Shown here: positions 1-9,433 of the stretch, in pieces
Layout of the letters: every line of letters starts with the position of its first letter
How positions within the stretch are numbered: position 1 is the stretch's first letter
Assembly (NCBI GenBank): GCA_964529415.1
Contig: CAZGWD010000007.1
Span: 124,001-188,000 of the forward strand
Reading direction: 5' to 3'
Source of the DNA: CAYMPH01 sp964529415
Lineage (GTDB): Bacteria; Spirochaetota; UBA4802; UBA5550
DNA length: 64,000 nucleotides
The notes under the pieces: generated by a model
Database searches by the model: none
What the model was told of the DNA's origin: nothing
The model's input: only the letters and a program-made list of their open reading frames with translations
Position numbers and translations under genes: made by a program

Positions 1-1451
1 GTCTCGAGTGATATCGGCTCTCTTGCAACGTTCTTGACAGCTTTAACCTTCAATACCGGCCAGCCGAGCCTGTCAGCGAGTTCATCTGATGTTGGCTCCC
101 TTCCGAATTCCTGCTGAAATAGTCTTGTTTCCCTCATAACCTTATTAATCTGCTCTATCATATGAACAGGCACCCTGATAGTTCTCGCCTGGTCTGAAAT
201 TGCCCTGGTTATGGCCTGTCGTATCCACCATGTAGCATATGTTGAAAATTTATAACCTTTTCTATATTCAAATTTATCAACAGCTTTGATCAGTCCGATA
301 TTGCCTTCCTGTATCAGATCAAAAAAATGCATTCCCCTGTTTGCATATTTTTTTGCAATTGACACCACGAGTCTTAAATTTGCATTGATCAGCTCTCTCT
401 TGGCAATTGATATTTTTCTCTGACCAAGTGCGATCTGTTTGCCCCAGTCTCTTATTTCTTCAGCAGATGCCCCTGCTTCCTGCTCAATTCTTCTTATTTT
501 TCTTTCATTGTTTCTGACATCTTTTACAACATCAAGAAGCTGATCTTTATTGGTTAATGCAAGCTCTTTAAGAATTTTTTTAACATCTTCTTTCTTTTCA
601 AGTTTTCTCGCAAAATGCTTTAATTCTTTTATATCTTTTCTGAATTCATCTTCAACAGTAGAGAAAAAATCATCAGTTTCCTGTATTCTTGAAACCATTG
701 ATTGAATTTTATGTGCAAGTTTTGTTATTTCATTTTCGTTGATTCCAATTTCTGTAATTGAAGCACCGATTTTATCGCGGGATGCTTTTATCTTTAATGC
801 AAATTCAGCATTTTCTTTTGAATTTTCGCTTAATTTTTTCATTTTATTCTGAAACTGTATGATCTTTTTATCTTCTGCTATAAGAATCTGCATTTTTTCA
901 TAATATTTTTTTTCAAGAGCAGCAATATCTACAGATGAAAAATAATAAAGTCGATTAATTTTTAATATCTCAAGAAGTTTGATTTTTCCGCTTTTAACTT
1001 TAGAATGATTTTTTATTAAATCATTCATTAGCAGTGATGATGTCAGTACCGCATTTTCAATTAAAATCTCGCCGTCTTCGATCCTCTTTGCAAGATCCAC
1101 TTCCTGATCGCCTGATAACAGGGAAACCCTTCCGATTTCCTTGAGATATAGTCTGATCGGATCATCTATAAAAGATGAATCTTCGGAAGAAGATGTTGTT
1201 TTTTTCGATGCAGGCGTTTTTTTAGGTTTTTTTATCTGCGCTGGAGCGACTTTTCGTGTTGATTCCTCAACTACTTCAATTCCAAGCTGATTTAAAAGTA
1301 TGAAAATATCATCAATTTTCTCTGAATTTAAAAGTTTATCCGGCAGAATATCGTTTATTTCATCGTAAGTAATTTCACTATTTGCTTTTCCAAGCTCGAT
1401 AAGTCTTTTAACTTCAGGAATATTTTCCAGTACCAGATCATTTTTGCTCAT
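1..1451 (-). CDS. rpoD: RNA polymerase primary sigma factor RpoD (3' end outside window)
   Basis: Housekeeping sigma-70 that directs core RNA polymerase to -35/-10 promoters. The reading frame starts at the ATG at 1451-1449 (MSKNDLVLENIPEVKRLIEL) and runs off the left edge. Region 1.1 is followed by a short Lys/Pro/Ser linker, then region 1.2 (DPIRLYLKEIGRVSLLS). Region 2 is diagnostic, with GYKFSTYATWWIRQAITRAI for 2.3-2.4, and region 3 begins with IRVPVHMIEQINK and continues to VAREPISLE. Region 4 lies outside the window. It sits 33 bp downstream of dnaG in the classic dnaG-rpoD order and is probably transcribed from the dnaG promoter. The many TTGACA/TATAAT-like promoters here fit a standard sigma-70. 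Confidence 0.97.
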   Translation of the reverse strand, partial: MSKNDLVLENIPEVKRLIELGKANSEITYDEINDILPDKLLNSEKIDDIFILLNQLGIEVVEESTRKVAPAQIKKPKKTPASKKTTSSSEDSSFIDDPIRLYLKEIGRVSLLSGDQEVDLAKRIEDGEILIENAVLTSSLLMNDLIKNHSKVKSGKIKLLEILKINRLYYFSSVDIAALEKKYYEKMQILIAEDKKIIQFQNKMKKLSENSKENAEFALKIKASRDKIGASITEIGINENEITKLAHKIQSMVSRIQETDDFFSTVEDEFRKDIKELKHFARKLEKKEDVKKILKELALTNKDQLLDVVKDVRNNERKIRRIEQEAGASAEEIRDWGKQIALGQRKISIAKRELINANLRLVVSIAKKYANRGMHFFDLIQEGNIGLIKAVDKFEYRKGYKFSTYATWWIRQAITRAISDQARTIRVPVHMIEQINKVMRETRLFQQEFGREPTSDELADRLGWPVLKVKAVKNVAREPISLE

Positions 1452-1484
1452 TATGCTTGCACGCCCCTTAGAAGATGTTTGAAT

Positions 1485-3269
1485 TTAGAATTGTTTCTTT
1501 AATGAAGTTTTATGCATATAATTATTAAATTTTTCTTTTTCCCGTCTTAAAATCTCAATTTCAGCAATATAATCATTACCTGCTGTATTCTTATTTTTTA
1601 TAAGATTCGCAAAATTTCCTATTTTAACGTCAATGTCATGAAGTTTCATGCTGATATATATTTCATTGTATGCGGCATCGGGATTGTCAAATGTCAGACC
1701 TTTTCCCATAGACTGGTTTAAAAAATCAAATTCTTTTCCATCTTGAAAAAAGTCAAACATTTTATCAGCAGTAAAATCTGCTCCCGAGTTGTATATTTCC
1801 ATCATTTTATTGAATATATTTTTTAAATGACCTTCCTGTATGGAAAATTCCGTAAAATCTATTGAAGCCTTTGAAATATATGAAGGGAAATTTAATAACA
1901 GATTAATTAAATCACCTATTCCCCTTGTGTTGAAATCCTGCTTTTCTTTTACATTATCGGAAGCAGGCTTTTCTGCGATCAACTGATTTTTATTAAATTT
2001 TTCAAAATCCTTTCGAACCGAATTTTCATCTAATTTAAGTAAAAGGCTGATTTTTTTTAAATATGCATCTTTTTCAGATTCATATCTGATGTCACAGATT
2101 ACACCAAAAAGAGAAATCATGGTTTTAATAACAGTTTGATTTGTTTTTTCAACTTCGGAAATTATTCTGTTTATTCTGAAATCTGCAGGCTTAAGTGATT
2201 CATCAACTAAAGACATGAACTTGCGCATTCCGAATTTTTTTATATAATCGAATGGATCTCCTTCCGGAAGCATGGCAATTTTTAAATCAATGCTTACTTC
2301 GCTGAAAAGAGGAAGAGATCTCAGTGCTGCATTCATGCCTGCGGAATCCGAATCAAAAAGAAGTATGATTTCAGTGCAATCCCTTGAGAGAATTTTTACG
2401 TGAGCATCCGAAAGAGCAGTTCCAAGCGGGGCAACGCAGTTTTTTATTCCAGCCTGATGGCAGCCTATTACATCAAGATATCCTTCAACTATAATTGCTC
2501 TTTTGTTTTCTTTAATGGATTCAAGTGCAAAATTATACCCGTACAAAATATTCCTTTTTTTAAAAATATCAGATTCAGGTGAATTTATATATTTATCTTT
2601 ACCGTCAGTGAGAATTCTGCCACCGAAAGCAACTGGTTTGCCGTTTTTATCGAAAATCGGAAATATCACCCTGTTTCTATATCTGTCAAAATAATGCTTT
2701 GAATCGTTTTTTAATGATGAGCTGACAAGACCGAGTGCTTCAGCCGGTACAATTGCATTATTAAGCCTTTTGATTTTATCAGTAAGGAAATTCCAGCTTT
2801 CAGGAGCAAAACCAAGTTTGAAATGATTAATTGCTTCTTCGGAAACACCCCTGTTGATCAGATAATCAAGTCCCTTTTTCCCTGAATTTGATTTGAGGAA
2901 ATTATGAAATTCATTTAAAGCAAGTGAATTTAATTTAAAATAATCTGCAATCTTTTCTGTTTCTTCATCACTTTTATTTTCAATTTCAATACCTGCAATA
3001 TTTCCCAGAAATTTTACGCTTTCAGGAAAGGTAAGCTTTTCTACTTTAGAAATAAATGTAAAAATATTGCCTCCGGCATGACATCCGAAACAGTAAAACA
3101 GCTGCTTATCCGGTGTTACGGTGAATGAAGGGGTTTTTTCATTATGAAACGGGCACAAGCCAAGATAACTTTTGCCTTTTTTTGACAGAGTTGGAACATA
3201 GCGCTTTATAATTTCTTCTATGGAAATCCTGTCTCTGATCAGATCAATAGTTTCTCTTGGAATCTGCAA
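1485..3269 (-). CDS. dnaG: DNA primase DnaG
   Basis: Synthesises RNA primers for replication. 594 residues, the usual length. An N-terminal CHC2 zinc-binding domain (about residues 38-65) shows CPFHNEKTPSF and YCFGCHAGG. The catalytic core follows, with the primase motif YRNRVIFPIFDKNGKPVAFGGR and a TOPRIM fold with the acidic signatures IIVEGYLDVI and LLFDSDSAGMNAAL, which bind the catalytic metals. The last ~150 residues are the weakly conserved DnaB-helicase-interaction region. The start gives the standard N-terminus MQIPRETIDLIRDRISIEEI. It is first in the dnaG-rpoD operon, with a good promoter about 95 bp upstream. Confidence 0.97.
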   Translation of the reverse strand: MQIPRETIDLIRDRISIEEIIKRYVPTLSKKGKSYLGLCPFHNEKTPSFTVTPDKQLFYCFGCHAGGNIFTFISKVEKLTFPESVKFLGNIAGIEIENKSDEETEKIADYFKLNSLALNEFHNFLKSNSGKKGLDYLINRGVSEEAINHFKLGFAPESWNFLTDKIKRLNNAIVPAEALGLVSSSLKNDSKHYFDRYRNRVIFPIFDKNGKPVAFGGRILTDGKDKYINSPESDIFKKRNILYGYNFALESIKENKRAIIVEGYLDVIGCHQAGIKNCVAPLGTALSDAHVKILSRDCTEIILLFDSDSAGMNAALRSLPLFSEVSIDLKIAMLPEGDPFDYIKKFGMRKFMSLVDESLKPADFRINRIISEVEKTNQTVIKTMISLFGVICDIRYESEKDAYLKKISLLLKLDENSVRKDFEKFNKNQLIAEKPASDNVKEKQDFNTRGIGDLINLLLNFPSYISKASIDFTEFSIQEGHLKNIFNKMMEIYNSGADFTADKMFDFFQDGKEFDFLNQSMGKGLTFDNPDAAYNEIYISMKLHDIDVKIGNFANLIKNKNTAGNDYIAEIEILRREKEKFNNYMHKTSLKKQF

Positions 3270-3363
3270 AATCCTGTATAATATCCTTTAAAAATTTTTT
3301 TATTTTCTGTGAGGTTTTTAAATTCAGTTACGGAGTATTTTTATAAAATCAAGCTCATATATT

Positions 3364-3392
3364 ATAATAATAAAATATACCTTTTTTGTCAA
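3364..3392 (-). promoter_or_regulatory. Sigma-70 promoter for dnaG-rpoD
   Basis: On the minus strand, TTGACA (3392-3387) is followed by a 17-bp spacer and TATTAT (3369-3364). The next gene in that direction is dnaG, about 95 bp away. A perfect -35 box with canonical spacing makes this a strong candidate. No other promoter of equal quality is seen upstream of dnaG. Confidence 0.65.
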
Positions 3393-3534
3393 TAAAGAGC
3401 TGGTATTTTATTTGAATTATTAAAATTTTGTCGATAATAAACATAGAGTATCTTGACTTCTAAAATAAGTCCAGTCTTTAATGGTTTGATTTCTATCAGC
3501 CAATATAATTTTAATTACAATAAGGAAAAATTTA

Positions 3535-4542
3535 ATGAAAAAATATTTTTACGCAATAGCAATAGCTCTAATACTTTTTTTTGCGCAGCATGCAGCATTT
3601 AATTTAATTCAGGCAAATGATTATAATCTATTTAATAAAGGTGATAAATCAAAAGAAAATCCAATATCTGAAAAAGCTGAATATAAATACCCTGATTTTT
3701 ATAAAGGAATGTACCTGACTGTCAATTCAGGAAATAATTTTGCAAAATTAAAGCAGTTTGTTGATATGGCTAAAAGTTCCGGAATAAATACAATGGTAAT
3801 TGATGTTCAACCGTTAAAAAATAAAAAAACTGCAATACCGGCTGAATATGTCAAATACTGCATTGATAACGGCATACATCCGGTTGCAAGAGTAGTTGTT
3901 TTTCCTGAAGGCCTCAAAGATTACCCTGTTTCAAAAGAATACATACAGGAAAGATTGAATATAGCTGAGGATGCAGCAAAAAACGGATTTAAAGAAATTC
4001 AATTTGATTACATAAGATTTAATGATTCCAACAGGCTCAGGCATCTATCTCTTAATGACAGATATAAATTCATTGAAGGTTTTCTTCAGACAGCAAAAAT
4101 TGCTCTCGCAAAATACAATGTTAAAACTGCAGCAGATGTTTTCGGCAGAATTCCGCTAAATAAATCTGATCTTATAGGACAGAGAATGGAAGGCCTTGAT
4201 AATTCTGTGGATATAATTTGTCCAATGGCGTACCCTTCTCATTATACCTGGAGTAAAAAACTTCAGGATGATCCGTATCAGACAGTTTTTATTACTTCTA
4301 AAAGCGCAAAAGATAGAGTCAAAAAAGCTGAAATAGTAACCTGGATTCAGGCTTTCAGAATGAAACTCGGAAAAAATTCCTATCCTTCATATATTAAAGA
4401 CCAGATTAAAGCTGCTCATGATGCGGATATTAGGGGTTATATACTCTGGAACGCAAACCAGGATTACAGCATACCTCTTGAAGTTGTTAAAAATTATTAC
4501 TTAAATCAGAAATCTGATAAAAACAGCGTAACAGTCAGATAA
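3535..4542 (+). CDS. DUF4015-family putative glycoside hydrolase, exported
   Basis: 335 residues with an N-terminal hydrophobic signal or anchor (about 5-25). The body resembles the DUF4015 / putative glycosyl hydrolase TIM-barrel family. Recognisable elements are YKGMYLTVNSG near the domain start, INTMVIDVQP, HPVARVVVFPE, the strongly conserved EIQFDYIRFND (candidate catalytic carboxylates) and DIICPMAYPSHY. A polysaccharide substrate outside the cytoplasm is likely, but its identity cannot be read from sequence. A clear Shine-Dalgarno (AAGGA) lies 10 bases before the ATG, and a TATAAT-like box is seen near 3503. It appears monocistronic: a dispersed repeat follows it. Confidence 0.8.
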   Translation: MKKYFYAIAIALILFFAQHAAFNLIQANDYNLFNKGDKSKENPISEKAEYKYPDFYKGMYLTVNSGNNFAKLKQFVDMAKSSGINTMVIDVQPLKNKKTAIPAEYVKYCIDNGIHPVARVVVFPEGLKDYPVSKEYIQERLNIAEDAAKNGFKEIQFDYIRFNDSNRLRHLSLNDRYKFIEGFLQTAKIALAKYNVKTAADVFGRIPLNKSDLIGQRMEGLDNSVDIICPMAYPSHYTWSKKLQDDPYQTVFITSKSAKDRVKKAEIVTWIQAFRMKLGKNSYPSYIKDQIKAAHDADIRGYILWNANQDYSIPLEVVKNYYLNQKSDKNSVTVR

Positions 4543-4600
4543 AATTCTATTTTAAACCTTTTCAACCTGTTCATCCATGGTGAAAAATTTTTTATTAATT

Positions 4601-4680
4601 AACATGGATGATCAGGATACACAGGAATTCTTCACCTGATATCTTAATCAGCACTATATCTGTGTCATCTGTTCAAATTG
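4601..4680. repeat. Dispersed imperfect-palindrome repeat, copy 1 (degenerate)
   Basis: Intergenic. The left part (ACATGGATGATCAGGATAC onward) and the right part (ATCTGTGTCATCTGTTC) align by eye with the two arms of the much better conserved element at 27071-27219, in the same order and orientation. A second, shorter inverted relation joins CCTGTTCATCCATG (about 4566-4579) to CATGGATGATCAGG. It lies between a DUF4015 gene and the first 7TM-SpoIIE gene and encodes nothing I can see. Confidence 0.5.
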
Positions 4681-4789
4681 TTTTGCAAAACAAAATAAAT
4701 TATGAGTTGATTTAATATATAATAGTATTATAGGCTGTAGATTCTTATTTTTTAATTATTATTATAAAATAAAAATTAAAGCCGATATC

Positions 4790-6859
4790 ATGAAAAATTT
4801 TTTTATAATTATAACATCTCTGTTACTGATAAACTGCAATAAACCTTTATCTTCAATCCCTGAAATATCTTCAGCAAAAATTGATCTTTCTTCTTATGAT
4901 TTAAACAAAATCGATCCTGTTAAGCTGGATGGAAGCTGGGAGTTCTACTGGCTCAGGCTATACGCCAGTGAAGATTTTAAAAAAGAAAAAATCCCTGTTA
5001 TAAGATATGCCAAATTACCTGGAACGTGGAATGATAAAAAAACAATAAGTGATGGAACGCAGTTTGGGGATTTAGGTCATGCAACATACAGGCTTAATAT
5101 CAAATTAAAGAAAGACATTTCCTATGGTTTAAAATTACAGGAAATGAACTGTGCATATAATTTATTTTTAAATGGTAAATTAATCCTGTCAAACGGAACT
5201 GTTTCTGATAATCCATGGGAAATGAAACCTCAATTTCTGCCTCAGTATGCCCTGTTTACTCCCGAAAATGCAGATAATGAAATCATTTTACAAATATCAA
5301 ATTATACTTATTTTAAAGGCGGTTCTGTTCACAGCATTTTAATCGGATCTGAAAAAAAAATAATTATAAAAAGAGCTATAGATGTTGATAAAGACCTGAT
5401 TGTTCTCGGAATGCTATTAATTATCGGATTATATCATTTTCTTGTTTTTTTTATTAGAAGAAAAGATATTTCACTTTTATTTTTCAGTTTAGGATGCATT
5501 TCTTTAACTATAAGAACTGCCCTTCAGACTGAAATGGTTATTACTACAATGTATCCTGAATTCAACTGGTTTATTTTAATACTATTGAGACATGTTTCTT
5601 CATATTTATCCGGTCTATGGCTTATATTGTTTTTATGGTCATTATTTACAAAAGAAATAAGTAAATTTTTTATTTCAGCTCATATTATTTTTGCGTTATC
5701 TTATATCTATATAATTTTATTTACACCGCCTGCTGTATTTTCATCAATTCAATCACCATTCTTGATTTTTTATATATTATCACTTGTGTATTTATTTTTT
5801 ATTCTGTTTACTCTTTTAATAAAGAAAAAACAATTTTCATTTATAGTATTATTTGGATTTTTTATTCTTGCTGGTACAATAATCAATGATCAGCTTTTTT
5901 ATATGGGGGTTATTCAGACAGGCTATATTATTCCTTTTGGAATGATTTTTTTTATTTTAAGCCAGTCAATCATACTTGCACTAAAATTTAATATTGCTTA
6001 CGACAATGTTGAGAATTTGACTATAAAACTTATTGAAGAAAATAAAAAAATAGAAATGAGCAATATTGATCTTGAAAAAAAAGTTTTTGAAAGGACCGAA
6101 TTGATCAATTCTCAGAAATCAGTTTTAGATGATCAGATTTTAATGGCACGGAAAATTCAGCAGACAATAATTCCAGTAAAACCTCCAGATTTAAATGGTT
6201 TGAAAATTTTTTTAAAAAACCAGCAACTGATGCAGATAGGAGGAGATTTCGTGGATTTTATTGTTAAAAATGAAAAAGAAGTTGGACTTTTTATGTGTGA
6301 TGTTTCCGGACACGGTGTTCCCGGCGCACTGCTGTCATCTATGGTTAAAATGTCTCTGAGTCATCAATGGCGCGAAAATATAGATAAACCGCATTTGATA
6401 TTGAAAAATATATATGATTCAATCAGTTTAAATCTTGGTGGAAATTTTATCACTGCAATTGTCTGTTATATAAACATTGAAACAGGTAAATTTATTTTTT
6501 CCAATGCAGGACACCCGCCTTTGATTTACATAAACATTAATAATGAAATTAATATTATTAATGTAAAAGGAAAAGCCATTTATAATTTTTTTAAACCGGA
6601 TTATGAAGAGATTAGTATTGATTTAAAACCCGATGAAAAAATAATTATGTATTCGGATGGTGTAATAGGATCATCAAATATTGAAAATGACTTTTATGGA
6701 GAAAAACGATTAATGAGTGTTTTTCAGAATAAAATGAATTTTGAAACTGAAAAACTTTGCGAATATATATTAAAAGATATAATTGAATTCTCTACAGGAA
6801 ATAAAGATTATAATGATGATATAACGCTTTTAGCTATTGAGTATAAAGGCCTGAGCTGA
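4790..6859 (+). CDS. 7TM-DISM-like sensor with SpoIIE-type PP2C phosphatase output (paralogue 1)
   Basis: 689 residues. The N-terminus is a lipoprotein-like signal (LLLINC; Asn at -1 is unusual but tolerated in spirochaete lipoboxes). Next comes an external beta-sandwich resembling the 7TMR-DISM extracellular domain (KLDGSWEFYWLRLY, about 30-190). About seven membrane helices (200-395) and a short coiled coil (410-445) lead to a SpoIIE/PP2C phosphatase. All metal-binding acidic motifs are intact: GGDFVDF, DVSGHGVPGAL, YSDGV, NDDITLL. Expected role: dephosphorylating an anti-sigma-factor antagonist in response to an envelope or external ligand. The partner genes are not in the window. It forms a tandem with the next gene, 15 bp downstream. 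Confidence 0.88.
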   Translation: MKNFFIIITSLLLINCNKPLSSIPEISSAKIDLSSYDLNKIDPVKLDGSWEFYWLRLYASEDFKKEKIPVIRYAKLPGTWNDKKTISDGTQFGDLGHATYRLNIKLKKDISYGLKLQEMNCAYNLFLNGKLILSNGTVSDNPWEMKPQFLPQYALFTPENADNEIILQISNYTYFKGGSVHSILIGSEKKIIIKRAIDVDKDLIVLGMLLIIGLYHFLVFFIRRKDISLLFFSLGCISLTIRTALQTEMVITTMYPEFNWFILILLRHVSSYLSGLWLILFLWSLFTKEISKFFISAHIIFALSYIYIILFTPPAVFSSIQSPFLIFYILSLVYLFFILFTLLIKKKQFSFIVLFGFFILAGTIINDQLFYMGVIQTGYIIPFGMIFFILSQSIILALKFNIAYDNVENLTIKLIEENKKIEMSNIDLEKKVFERTELINSQKSVLDDQILMARKIQQTIIPVKPPDLNGLKIFLKNQQLMQIGGDFVDFIVKNEKEVGLFMCDVSGHGVPGALLSSMVKMSLSHQWRENIDKPHLILKNIYDSISLNLGGNFITAIVCYINIETGKFIFSNAGHPPLIYININNEINIINVKGKAIYNFFKPDYEEISIDLKPDEKIIMYSDGVIGSSNIENDFYGEKRLMSVFQNKMNFETEKLCEYILKDIIEFSTGNKDYNDDITLLAIEYKGLS

Positions 6860-6874
6860 AATAGGATAATTTAA

Positions 6875-8962
6875 ATGAAATATATTACACTGATTATCGT
6901 TTCAATTTTATTCATTTCATGCGATGGAATTGGCAGAAAATCTAATCAGACTTCTTTGCCGGAAATAAATAATGGTGTAATTGATCTGACTTTGTATGAT
7001 TTTAAAAAATCCGGCACAGTAAAACTTGACGGGTATTGGGAATTTTACTGGCTCAGGCTGTATAACAGTGAAGATTTTAAAAGCATCAATAAACCTCAAC
7101 AGTTAAGATTTTTTGAAATGCCTGGAGCCTGGAATAATAAAAATAAGATCAGCGATATATCGGAATTGGGAAGTTTTGGTTTTGCAACATTCAGACTTTT
7201 AGTTAAAGTAAAAAATAAATCTGAAAAATTCGGTTTAAATATTAAAGAAATGAACTGCTCGTATAATTTATTTATAAATGGCAATCTCGTTTCTAATAAT
7301 GGAAAAGTTTCTGGAAATTCAAAAGAAATGAAACCGGAATTTTTACCGGGAATTGTTTTTTTTACCACCGATAGCGATGTAATTGAGATAATTCTTCAAA
7401 TATCCAATTACGTTGATAATAAAGGAGGTTCACTGCATAGCATAATAATCGGTCTTGATAACCAGATAATTTATGAAAAGGAGAAAGCCTTAATTTCGGA
7501 ACTGTTTTTATTCGGCATCCTGCTTATAATGGGAATATATCATTTCTTGATTTACTTTATCAGGAAACGTGATAACTCGCTTCTATATTTCGGCTGTATC
7601 TGTATTTTTATTGCTGTAAGAATAGCGTTAACCGGAGAAAGATTTTTTTATGTTTTAATTCATGATTTAAACTGGGATTTATTTGTTAAAATTGAACATC
7701 TAACAAATTATATTTTAATATCAGCATTGATGCTGTTTATTTTAAATTTATTCAGGAAAGATGTAAATATTCGTATCGTTTCATTTTTTTTGCTGATAAC
7801 TGCATCATATATTATTATTATTTTACCATCATCTGCAATTATATACTCATCTTTGTTGACATCATATATTATAATTCTGATAGTAGAAATATTATTTTTT
7901 CTTTATATATTAATTCGTGTTACAATTAAAAAAAGAGATCTGGCTCTGTTAATGTTTTCAGGGTATATATTCATGTTTATTACTGCCATACATGATATCC
8001 TATACTTCTTTGGAATAATTAATACCGGCAATTTGCTGGCTGCAGGCATGGTCGTTTTTATTTTATCCCAGTCAGTTGTTTTATCCATGAAATTCAACAA
8101 CACAATGAATAAAATCAAGGTGCTATCCAGAAAACTTGTAAAAGATCAGAAAATTCTTGAAGAAATAAATCTTGCTCTTGATCAGAAGGTATTAGAAAGA
8201 ACAAGGATAATCAATAATCAGAAAGAAGAAATAGAGAATCAGATAGTAATGTCTGAAAGTATTCAACGGTCGATTCTTCCTAAGCCTGCTCCGGATTTAA
8301 ATGGTGTAAAAATTGCTTTTTTATATAAACCAATGATGCAGATTGGAGGCGACTTTGTTGACTATATTATAAAAAATGAAAATGAAATAGGATTTTTCAT
8401 CTGTGATGTTTCAGGTCATGGTGTCCCCGGTGCTTTTCTATCATCAATGGTAAAAATGGAACTTTTGAATAACTGGCATAAGAATGTATCATCTCCCGGA
8501 AAAGTTCTAAATAGCATATATAATTCTATCAGTAAAAATCTTGGAGGAAATTTTATTACAGCTGCTGCTGCATATTTAAATCTTGATTCTGGCGAATTTA
8601 TAATGGCTAATGCAGGTCATCCGGCTACTTTTTGTTTATGCGGTGATCAAATTCTAAACAGCTATAAACCTCATGGAAAAGCGTTATTTGAATACTTCAA
8701 ACCGGATTATGAAGAAATTAAAATAAATTTAAAAACCGGCTTTAAAATTTTCATGTACACAGACGGATTGATTGAAACTTTTAATGCCGGAAGTAAAATG
8801 TATGGAGAAAGCAGACTTGTTGATTTTTTAAAAAAAAATTCAAATTTGCAGGTACAGAAGTTATGTGATGCTGTTTTGTCTGAGGTTATTGAATATACTG
8901 GCGGAGCACAGTATTTTAATGATGATGTTACAATGCTGGCGTTTGAATATACCGGAAGATAA
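6875..8962 (+). CDS. 7TM-DISM-like sensor with SpoIIE-type PP2C phosphatase output (paralogue 2)
   Basis: 695 residues, same architecture and clearly paralogous to the preceding gene over its whole length. Shared landmarks: KLDGYWEFYWLRLYNSEDFK, EMNCSYNLFING, KGGSLHSIIIG, then seven helices, a coiled coil and a SpoIIE domain. The lipobox is more orthodox (LFISC). The phosphatase motifs GGDFVDY, DVSGHGVPGAF, YTDGL and NDDVTML are complete, so both copies should be catalytically competent. Conservation by eye is highest in the phosphatase and lowest in the membrane helices. AGGA lies 9 bases before the ATG, and the 15-bp gap implies co-transcription. A dispersed repeat begins immediately after the stop codon. 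Confidence 0.88.
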   Translation: MKYITLIIVSILFISCDGIGRKSNQTSLPEINNGVIDLTLYDFKKSGTVKLDGYWEFYWLRLYNSEDFKSINKPQQLRFFEMPGAWNNKNKISDISELGSFGFATFRLLVKVKNKSEKFGLNIKEMNCSYNLFINGNLVSNNGKVSGNSKEMKPEFLPGIVFFTTDSDVIEIILQISNYVDNKGGSLHSIIIGLDNQIIYEKEKALISELFLFGILLIMGIYHFLIYFIRKRDNSLLYFGCICIFIAVRIALTGERFFYVLIHDLNWDLFVKIEHLTNYILISALMLFILNLFRKDVNIRIVSFFLLITASYIIIILPSSAIIYSSLLTSYIIILIVEILFFLYILIRVTIKKRDLALLMFSGYIFMFITAIHDILYFFGIINTGNLLAAGMVVFILSQSVVLSMKFNNTMNKIKVLSRKLVKDQKILEEINLALDQKVLERTRIINNQKEEIENQIVMSESIQRSILPKPAPDLNGVKIAFLYKPMMQIGGDFVDYIIKNENEIGFFICDVSGHGVPGAFLSSMVKMELLNNWHKNVSSPGKVLNSIYNSISKNLGGNFITAAAAYLNLDSGEFIMANAGHPATFCLCGDQILNSYKPHGKALFEYFKPDYEEIKINLKTGFKIFMYTDGLIETFNAGSKMYGESRLVDFLKKNSNLQVQKLCDAVLSEVIEYTGGAQYFNDDVTMLAFEYTGR

Positions 8963-9067
8963 TAGAAAAGATAGAATGGAAATAATGCGAATTTATATGA
9001 TTTTCACAGATATAAAAATATTATTAAAACATAAAAAATCTGCGTCACCCGCGCTCTATCTTTTTTT
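8963..9067. repeat. Dispersed imperfect-palindrome repeat, copy 2
   Basis: The segment 9034-9067 (AAAAAATCTGCGTCACCC, then GCGCTCTATC) matches the right arm at 27192-27219 with only a few transitions. The segment from 8961 (AATAGAAAAG) to TTATATGATTTTC matches the left arm and its flank. It fills the space between two convergent transcripts. Its right end supplies the last codons and stop of the Cys-rich gene at 9045-9230, so the element has become part of a coding end. Confidence 0.6.
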
Positions 9068-9230
9068 CCTTATTCTTTGATGAACAACCTTTAAGACATA
9101 AATCGCATCTTTCGTCACTGCAGAATTGACAGCTCATACAATCTTTACAAGGATATTTTTTTTTACAATTTTTCAATTCTTCAGGTATAAAAATTTTACC
9201 TTCAAATCCTGAAATTCTCTCAAATTTCAT
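9045..9230 (-). CDS. Small Cys-rich protein of the SOR-like operon
   Basis: 61 residues, not recognised as a named family. The centre holds eight cysteines: C22, C28, C31, C34, C37, C42, C45 and C49, including CKDCMSCQFC. That density suggests an iron-sulfur cluster or zinc site. There is no signal peptide, so it is probably cytoplasmic. It is the third gene of the operon: AGGTGA, its Shine-Dalgarno, overlaps the stop codon of the upstream membrane-protein gene, which supports translation. The last five residues (KIERG) are encoded inside a dispersed repeat. Function in electron transfer to the SOR-like partner is inference from context only. Confidence 0.6.
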   Translation of the reverse strand: MKFERISGFEGKIFIPEELKNCKKKYPCKDCMSCQFCSDERCDLCLKGCSSKNKEKKIERG

Positions 9231-9239
9231 TTAAAAAAA

Positions 9240-9422
9240 TCACCTGAATAACAATGCAAAAAGTCCATGTAAAGTTGCAGTGAAAAACAACGTTATACCT
9301 GTAGCTTTATGAATTCCAGGTTTAAATTTTACTATATGTAAACCTGAAAGCAGCTGCATAAGTATAAGAATAAAATTGATTATCCCAAGAATAAGTATTA
9401 TGGAAATTCCAAAAATAGTCAT
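9240..9422 (-). CDS. Two-helix membrane protein, possible haem-binding partner of SOR-like protein
   Basis: 60 residues forming two hydrophobic helices joined by a short basic loop. The second helix carries two histidines 14 positions apart (HKATGITLFFTATLHG), a spacing seen in membrane b-type cytochromes and in small DUF4405-like proteins. A further His (LSGLHIVKF) ends the first helix. Haem binding is therefore plausible but unproven. It is the middle gene of a three-gene operon (gaps 11 and 9 bp), with AAAGG before its ATG. It could pass quinol-derived electrons to the exported SOR-like protein. Confidence 0.6.
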   Translation of the reverse strand: MTIFGISIILILGIINFILILMQLLSGLHIVKFKPGIHKATGITLFFTATLHGLFALLFR

Positions 9423-9433
9423 AAGTTTAACCT

